A stretch of 42,203 bases of DNA from JBAZJN01 sp041651295. Its GTDB lineage: Bacteria; Patescibacteriota; UBA1384; XYA2-FULL-43-10; CAINNR01. Position numbers and translations under genes: made by a program. Positions 38,793 to 42,203 of the stretch are shown one piece after another; position 1 is the stretch's first letter, and the number at the start of each line of letters is the position of its first letter. Location of the stretch: positions 1 through 42,203 of the forward strand of contig JBAZJN010000008.1 in NCBI GenBank assembly GCA_041651295.1, in the 5' to 3' direction. A model generated the notes under the pieces. It ran no database searches. It was not told the origin of the DNA and was given only the letters and a program-made list of their open reading frames with translations.

Positions 38793-39017
38793 ATGTATAT
38801 GGAAAAGTTTATCGCATATGTTACTAAACCGGAAGGCAAAAGAGGTTTTAGAGCCGGGGCGTTTATTTACAACGATAAAGGTGAACTTGTATACGCTATA
38901 AAATGCCCGGATTTACGCGACGTTTTACAACAGGCAGCAGCGGACGCGGGCACGATTGAATTTTTGGAGGTTTTAACAATTGAAGAGATGCCGCTGGTTT
39001 ATAATCCAGAAGAGTAA
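38793..39017 (+). CDS. small hypothetical protein containing a fossil ribosome site
   Basis: This protein is 74 residues from ATG 38793, after TTTTTGGAGGTTACTACA. It reads FIAYVTKPEGKRGFRAGAFI, then DLRDVLQQAAADAGTIEFLE and a C-terminal VLTIEEMPLVYNPEE. The codons for IEFLEVLT are the bases GAATTTTTGGAGGTTTTAA (38958-38976), identical to the ribosome site of the next gene (39090-39108). The C-terminus may thus come from fusion with a lost gene. Family unknown. Confidence 0.6.
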   Translation: MYMEKFIAYVTKPEGKRGFRAGAFIYNDKGELVYAIKCPDLRDVLQQAAADAGTIEFLEVLTIEEMPLVYNPEE

Positions 39018-39110
39018 ACAACAGCAGATAATTTGAGAGTATTAGCAGAAAATCTAAAATCGCGGTTCTCTTGAGCTGCGGCAGAAATAGAATTTTTGGA
39101 GGTTTTAATC

Positions 39111-39341
39111 ATGAAGTGTACGGTATGTGGCAACAAGGCAGTATACAGCCAGTCTTGTAATGTTTGGTACTGTCCACAATGCACTAATGCAGAGTTGGAA
39201 AAACGTTTTGTCAACAAGCTGATCGAAATAACCGGATGTTCCAAAGAATACGCATTTGCAGCATGGCAAACATTACACGACAGCTATCGAGACAATCCCG
39301 AAAATGCGGCCAAAGATTATGCCAAAAGATATCTCATATAA
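39111..39341 (+). CDS. zinc-finger small phage protein
   Basis: This 76-residue protein starts after TTTTTGGAGGTTTTAATC. The N-terminal MKCTVCGNKAVYSQSCNVWY then CPQC forms a zinc knuckle pair. The C-terminal EYAFAAWQTLHDSYRDNPEN with AAKDYAKRYL is a helical segment found in similar small phage proteins. Function unknown. Confidence 0.6.
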   Translation: MKCTVCGNKAVYSQSCNVWYCPQCTNAELEKRFVNKLIEITGCSKEYAFAAWQTLHDSYRDNPENAAKDYAKRYLI

Positions 39342-39361
39342 CAAGTATTGAAGGGTTTGTA

Positions 39362-39508
39362 ATGACCAAATTAGCCCGAAAAATCCAGAAGTTTATTATG
39401 GAACTTATGATGAACTGGAATGAGCGAGAAATTGCAGATCAGTATGATGCTTTTACTTGGCGGGCTGATTATTATCACGAAGAAAAGTGGATACGAGACA
39501 ATTGTTAA
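39362..39508 (+). CDS. small hypothetical protein
   Basis: This product is 48 residues from ATG 39362; upstream AAGGGTTTGTA is a weak ribosome site, unlike the strong ones of its neighbours. It reads KLARKIQKFIMELMMNWNER then EIADQYDAFTWRADYYHEEK. Amphipathic and helical, no family recognised. Confidence 0.5.
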   Translation: MTKLARKIQKFIMELMMNWNEREIADQYDAFTWRADYYHEEKWIRDNC

Positions 39509-39523
39509 TTTTGGAGGTTTATA

Positions 39524-39787
39524 ATGATTATCGATACAGAGAAACTCAAATCAGGATTAGTCCATTATTACACCGGGCAAGTGAAACAGCTTGAAGAGAA
39601 ACGGAAACACACCACGGACCCGGGCAAAGTAAATGCTATAGGATTAGCAGCTTTCAAGCTTGGTGAAGAGCTTGGCGATAGTTTGAAAATGATTGAGTTT
39701 GTTGAGAATCTGGCCCGGGCCCATAACTTATTCGATGCGATCGACGACCCTGATGAATTTATCAGGAAACAGAAAAACAAAGACTAA
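39524..39787 (+). CDS. small helical protein
   Basis: This 87-residue protein starts after TTTTGGAGGTTTATA. It is helical with coiled-coil character (VKQLEEKRKHTTDPGKVNAI then GLAAFKLGEELGDSLKMIEF). No family recognised. Its strong ribosome site makes expression likely. Confidence 0.6.
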   Translation: MIIDTEKLKSGLVHYYTGQVKQLEEKRKHTTDPGKVNAIGLAAFKLGEELGDSLKMIEFVENLARAHNLFDAIDDPDEFIRKQKNKD

Positions 39788-39805
39788 TTTTTTGGAGGTA
39801 TTACC

Positions 39806-40600
39806 ATGAACACAGAGACAGACACAATTGGCAAGATTGTTCTTACACAAAAAGAAAAGGGTTTTTCAGCTGTAGAGTTTGCAATTAAGGCAATATCAAA
39901 AGACGCTTCGAGGTACGCAATAAATCTATTGTATGTCAAAGACGATCAGGCCGTCGGCACCGATGGAAGGCGATTGCATATTGGTATCCTGCCTGAAGAT
40001 CAACAGGTCTTTTCAGAAGGCTTATATGAAATACTATCCTGCCAGAAAAAACAGATAATACTATTAAAATCAAACGAAGAGGGACTTAAGTTTCCAGGCT
40101 TAAAGGATATTTTTCCGAGGCATACCAGCTATTTTTATGCTGATGCTGGTAGTGATTATTTTGTTTCGACGGTCTTGGGCAATTTAGGCAAAGACGATAT
40201 TTATCTGAATTACAGGTTTCTTGAGTCCATCGCGGTTTGCTGCGATAAGTTCGAAGTATGGTATGGTAAATCAGATAGGCCGGTATTTTTCAGATCTGGA
40301 AATTATCAGGCAATAATTATGCCGATAAAGATCGAGGCCCGGGCATTTTATGAGATCACCCCAAAGGGTTATGCAGTCAGAGTCCCGGAAGTTGGAGCCA
40401 AAGTTAAAATCCTGCCCAGTTGCGATGAAACAGCAGACAAGAGATTTGTAGGCAGCTTGGGTACAGTCAAAGAACATATTACTACTGGCAATACCGGAGA
40501 AACCCCGGAAAACCCATTGTTACAAATCGCTTTTGATACAGGCGATACAGAACAATACTGGAGTGAAGAAGTGGAGGTTCAAAATAATGAAACAAGCTAA
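39806..40600 (+). CDS. mini sliding-clamp-like protein with C-terminal SH3/KOW-like domain
   Basis: This 264-residue protein starts after TTTTTGGAGGTATTACC. Residues 25-60 (AIKAISKDASRYAINLLYVK, then AVGTDGRRLHI) mirror the beta-clamp motif 'VS.D..R..L.G......LVATDGHRLA'. Residues 135-176 (RFLESIAVCCDKFEVWYGKS, then FFRSGNYQAIIMPIKI) mirror its last strand set '..L...L.........P......YLLMPMRL'. It is about half a bacterial clamp. Residues 190-260 (VRVPEVGAKVKILPSCDETA then LLQIAFDTGDTEQYWSEEVE) resemble an SH3/KOW barrel. It may be a phage processivity factor or decoy; this is inference. Confidence 0.55.
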   Translation: MNTETDTIGKIVLTQKEKGFSAVEFAIKAISKDASRYAINLLYVKDDQAVGTDGRRLHIGILPEDQQVFSEGLYEILSCQKKQIILLKSNEEGLKFPGLKDIFPRHTSYFYADAGSDYFVSTVLGNLGKDDIYLNYRFLESIAVCCDKFEVWYGKSDRPVFFRSGNYQAIIMPIKIEARAFYEITPKGYAVRVPEVGAKVKILPSCDETADKRFVGSLGTVKEHITTGNTGETPENPLLQIAFDTGDTEQYWSEEVEVQNNETS

Positions 40601-41114
40601 AAAATTCAAAGAATATGAAGGGGCTCGCGGTATGGGTTTTTTTGATATACATGATGAAGCAAATACAGAATTTCCTAACTGGAATTATGGTACTGCCTTT
40701 GCTTACTTATGGAGACGTTTCGGCCCGCCCGAAATGGGCTGCGATCCTTACAAAAATTTAGTAACTTATTATCTTACCACAAAAATAATAGGCCTATATC
40801 TTACCTGTACGCCATATTTAAATAGTGCTGGATTATCGTTTGGGTTTTGTTTCAGCAAAACAATATACAATAAGCTCAATACTGATTTTGGAAAACCCAA
40901 AGATCAATGGTCTGTATACACAAAAGAAATACTGGCAGCTCTCTGCGAAGCAATGAAGGAACTCAAAAAACCTACTAATATTCGTGACTGGTATATCAAT
41001 ATCGAAGGTCATGTAAAAGACAAAGACATTAAAAACCCTGTAGTATATAGTTGTCGGGCTGGCTATGGCATAAGGCCAGAATACTTCAAACGATTTAAGG
41101 ATGATAAAAAATGA
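40587..41114 (+). CDS. hypothetical conserved phage protein
   Basis: This product is 175 residues from ATG 40587, with GTGGAGG upstream inside the clamp-like gene, which it overlaps by 14 bases. Recognisable stretches are RRFGPPEMGCDPYKNLVTYY then LTTKIIGLYLTCTPYLNSAG and LNTDFGKPKDQWSVYTKEIL. Aromatic-rich alpha/beta protein. I recall similar proteins only as uncharacterised phage ORFs. Confidence 0.6.
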   Translation: MKQAKKFKEYEGARGMGFFDIHDEANTEFPNWNYGTAFAYLWRRFGPPEMGCDPYKNLVTYYLTTKIIGLYLTCTPYLNSAGLSFGFCFSKTIYNKLNTDFGKPKDQWSVYTKEILAALCEAMKELKKPTNIRDWYINIEGHVKDKDIKNPVVYSCRAGYGIRPEYFKRFKDDKK

Positions 41115-41326
41115 GCTATAGTAAAAGCTGCTCTTGTACAAAAGAGCATAAACATAAAAACGTTGAGGTCGTTATCCGGAACGCGAATTATTCATATTTC
41201 GAATCTCCAAGAGGTCAACGGCACCCATCAAACTATAGCGATGTTCGTTGTACAATCTGCGGAAAGATGTGGAGAACAAAAGGTAAATGGGTTGACGAAG
41301 CCCCGGACGCGAAAGGTCGTTGGTGA
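41111..41326 (+). CDS. small His/Cys-rich protein
   Basis: This is a 71-residue protein in ATGA overlap. SKSCSCTKEHKHKNVEVVIR at the start and VRCTICGKMWRTKGKW near the end suggest one split metal site (C-x-C-x4-H-x-H and C-x2-C). Function unknown. Confidence 0.55.
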   Translation: MSYSKSCSCTKEHKHKNVEVVIRNANYSYFESPRGQRHPSNYSDVRCTICGKMWRTKGKWVDEAPDAKGRW

Positions 41327-41330
41327 TATT

Positions 41331-41534
41331 ATGAAAAAACAAAATGGCTGGTATGTAATGTTCAAACGAGGCGGCTGGTATATTTGTCTGCTCATTAACG
41401 GTGTGGGCAAAAAGATAGAAAAGATCGGCAGTATCAGGTTTAAGATGAAAATAATAGACTACTTCTTCCGGGCCCGGTTCCTTGCAGATCATTACAACAG
41501 GCGAGATGGATATCCAGAAAAATATGATAGTTGA
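41331..41534 (+). CDS. small basic protein
   Basis: This is a 67-residue protein from ATG 41331, 5 bases after the preceding stop; there is no clear ribosome site, so coupling is likely. It reads KKQNGWYVMFKRGGWYICLL then INGVGKKIEKIGSIRFKMKI, with repeated GWY motifs, basic overall. Last gene of this operon; a terminator follows at once. Confidence 0.5.
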   Translation: MKKQNGWYVMFKRGGWYICLLINGVGKKIEKIGSIRFKMKIIDYFFRARFLADHYNRRDGYPEKYDS

Positions 41535-41538
41535 TTGT

Positions 41539-41600
41539 ACAGGCAGGGATAGGGGGCACCTAAAACCCTCCAAAAACTCCCTATTTCCTGTCTGTATTTT
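41539..41600 (+). terminator. strong intrinsic terminator
   Basis: ACAGGCAGGGATAGGG (from 41539) pairs with CCCTATTTCCTGTCTGT (to 41595), with one internal mismatch, followed by ATTTTATAG. It ends the small-gene operon just before the next promoter. Confidence 0.75.
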
Positions 41601-41611
41601 ATAGATTTATA

Positions 41612-41662
41612 TTGACAATTGAAGCGGATCATGATATAAGGTTTCCTCTTCGAGATATTTGA
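41612..41662 (+). promoter_or_regulatory. strong rightward promoter with GAGATATTTGA motif
   Basis: TTGACA (41612-41617), a 17-base spacer and TATAAG (41635-41640), close to consensus. GAGATATTTGA (41652-41662) lies 11 bases after the -10, as it does after the leftward promoter at 31582-31609. It drives the operon that starts at 41774 and probably continues into the genes at the left end of the window. Confidence 0.7.
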
Positions 41663-41773
41663 AATACTAACCGCAGTGAATTAACCAGCAGTCTCGTAGG
41701 TAGTTTATTGGCGTGTTCTACTTATGAGCTGCTGGCTTTTATTAACACAGAGACAGAGAATAGGAGGTCAGTC

Positions 41774-42203
41774 ATGCCGAAACAATTTTTCAAGCTCGAG
41801 GCTACATTCATCAATCCGGTCTTGGGTACGTGGTCTGGAAATTCGGAGCTCACAAAGGAATTTATTTTGTCCAAACACCCGGACGCAGTCAAGCAGAAAA
41901 AAGATCACCCGGATGAAGCTGCCCAGCTGCAGGAAGATGAACTCGGAGCAATTTCCGAAGATCAGATCATTCAGAAGGCAGCAACGATTTTTCCAAAAGA
42001 AGATGGCTTTCCTTTTCTATGGGATTATCAGCTAAAAGGCTTCTTCAAAAATGCAGCTCTTGCGATGATTATGAGCGATCAGTTTACACAGGATGAGCTG
42101 AAGAAACTGCGATTGACTCAGTACATGCACAAGCGGACCATAGATCTGATGGTTTTCCCGAGTCCACGTAAAATCTTTTTTGAACTGCCAAAGGGCGGCA
42201 AGA
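41774..42203 (+). CDS. conserved phage protein of recombination/SSB operon (3' partial)
   Basis: AGGAGG lies upstream of ATG 41774. The visible 143 residues begin PKQFFKLEATFINPVLGTWS then GNSELTKEFILSKHPDAV, with TIFPKEDGFPFLWDYQLKGF and FKNAALAMI, and near the end KRTIDLMVFPSPRKIFFELP. This is a widespread phage family ('F.VE.TL.E.LLGT.......EFI.SKAPD', 'DYQIKGFFKDAC', 'I.GLIFP.PR.I') found just upstream of SSB-like genes. Function unknown. The gene is cut by the window end. Confidence 0.75.
   Translation, partial: MPKQFFKLEATFINPVLGTWSGNSELTKEFILSKHPDAVKQKKDHPDEAAQLQEDELGAISEDQIIQKAATIFPKEDGFPFLWDYQLKGFFKNAALAMIMSDQFTQDELKKLRLTQYMHKRTIDLMVFPSPRKIFFELPKGGK

Noticed and set aside
1..42203. 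tRNA, rRNA, integrase, RNA or DNA polymerase genes
   Set aside because: Looked for on both strands by motif; none seen. Absence of an integrase does not exclude a temperate lifestyle.

Overview
The window reads as most of the genome of a short-tailed (podovirus-type) bacteriophage. It has a complete leftward late block: terminase small and large subunits, portal, scaffold, HK97-like major capsid protein, gp11/gp12-type tail tube and nozzle proteins, fibres and a lysis group. It also has rightward blocks of small early genes. I see no rRNA, tRNA, integrase, RNA polymerase or DNA polymerase. The likely host is a bacterium of the PVC superphylum, most plausibly a planctomycete of the Phycisphaerae type. 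That is an inference from cargo domains: a secreted protein ending in a dockerin/EF-hand-like repeat (2450-2956), a LamG domain (17248-18015) and an FN3-like module with the 'TYTWRVDTYD' signature (13140-13511), all styles common in those bacteria.

Layout. (1) 1-3857, rightward: an SSB-like protein (cut by the window start), a NinB-like protein, a zinc-ribbon protein fused to a deoxyribosyltransferase/TIR-like fold, a DUF1064-type nuclease, the dockerin-like secreted protein and three small conserved phage proteins. (2) 3851-3890: terminator between convergent operons. (3) 3914-31336, all leftward and often overlapping by ATGA or TAATG: replication initiator with iteron-like repeats, helicase loader, terminase, portal, capsid, tail, an adhesin cassette (LamG, two beta-propellers, PASTA, FN3-like) lying between the two tail-tube genes, tail nozzle, fibre, an internal virion protein of 1099 residues, then holin-like and lipoprotein lysis candidates. 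(4) 31337-31679: a dense divergent control region with two leftward promoter candidates, each followed by a terminator, one rightward promoter, and a repeated GATATTTG motif. (5) 31680-35791, rightward: HTH regulator, DUF4326, YopX-like protein, and a DNA methyltransferase whose gene carries an HNH endonuclease gene on the opposite strand. (6) 35792-36603: non-coding, with repeats, a palindrome and a strong promoter. (7) 36604-41534, rightward: small genes, many with nearly identical strong ribosome binding sites, including DUF932 and a mini sliding-clamp-like protein. (8) From 41612: a strong promoter starts another rightward operon whose first gene leaves the window.

The genes at the two window ends belong to the same kind of rightward recombination/SSB operon, so the window is probably a linear cut from a circularly permuted genome with a small piece missing at the join. 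Replication appears to rely on host polymerase recruited by the initiator and helicase loader, perhaps with the clamp-like protein. No recognisable endolysin was found.

The most unusual items are: the antisense HNH gene inside the methyltransferase frame; a C-terminal tail EDQIICC(M/L) shared by three neighbouring virion proteins; the attenuator-like promoter/terminator pairs before the replication operon; a coiled-coil lysis-region ORF with a perfect Shine-Dalgarno but only ATC as start; and an FN3-like domain split over two overlapping genes.
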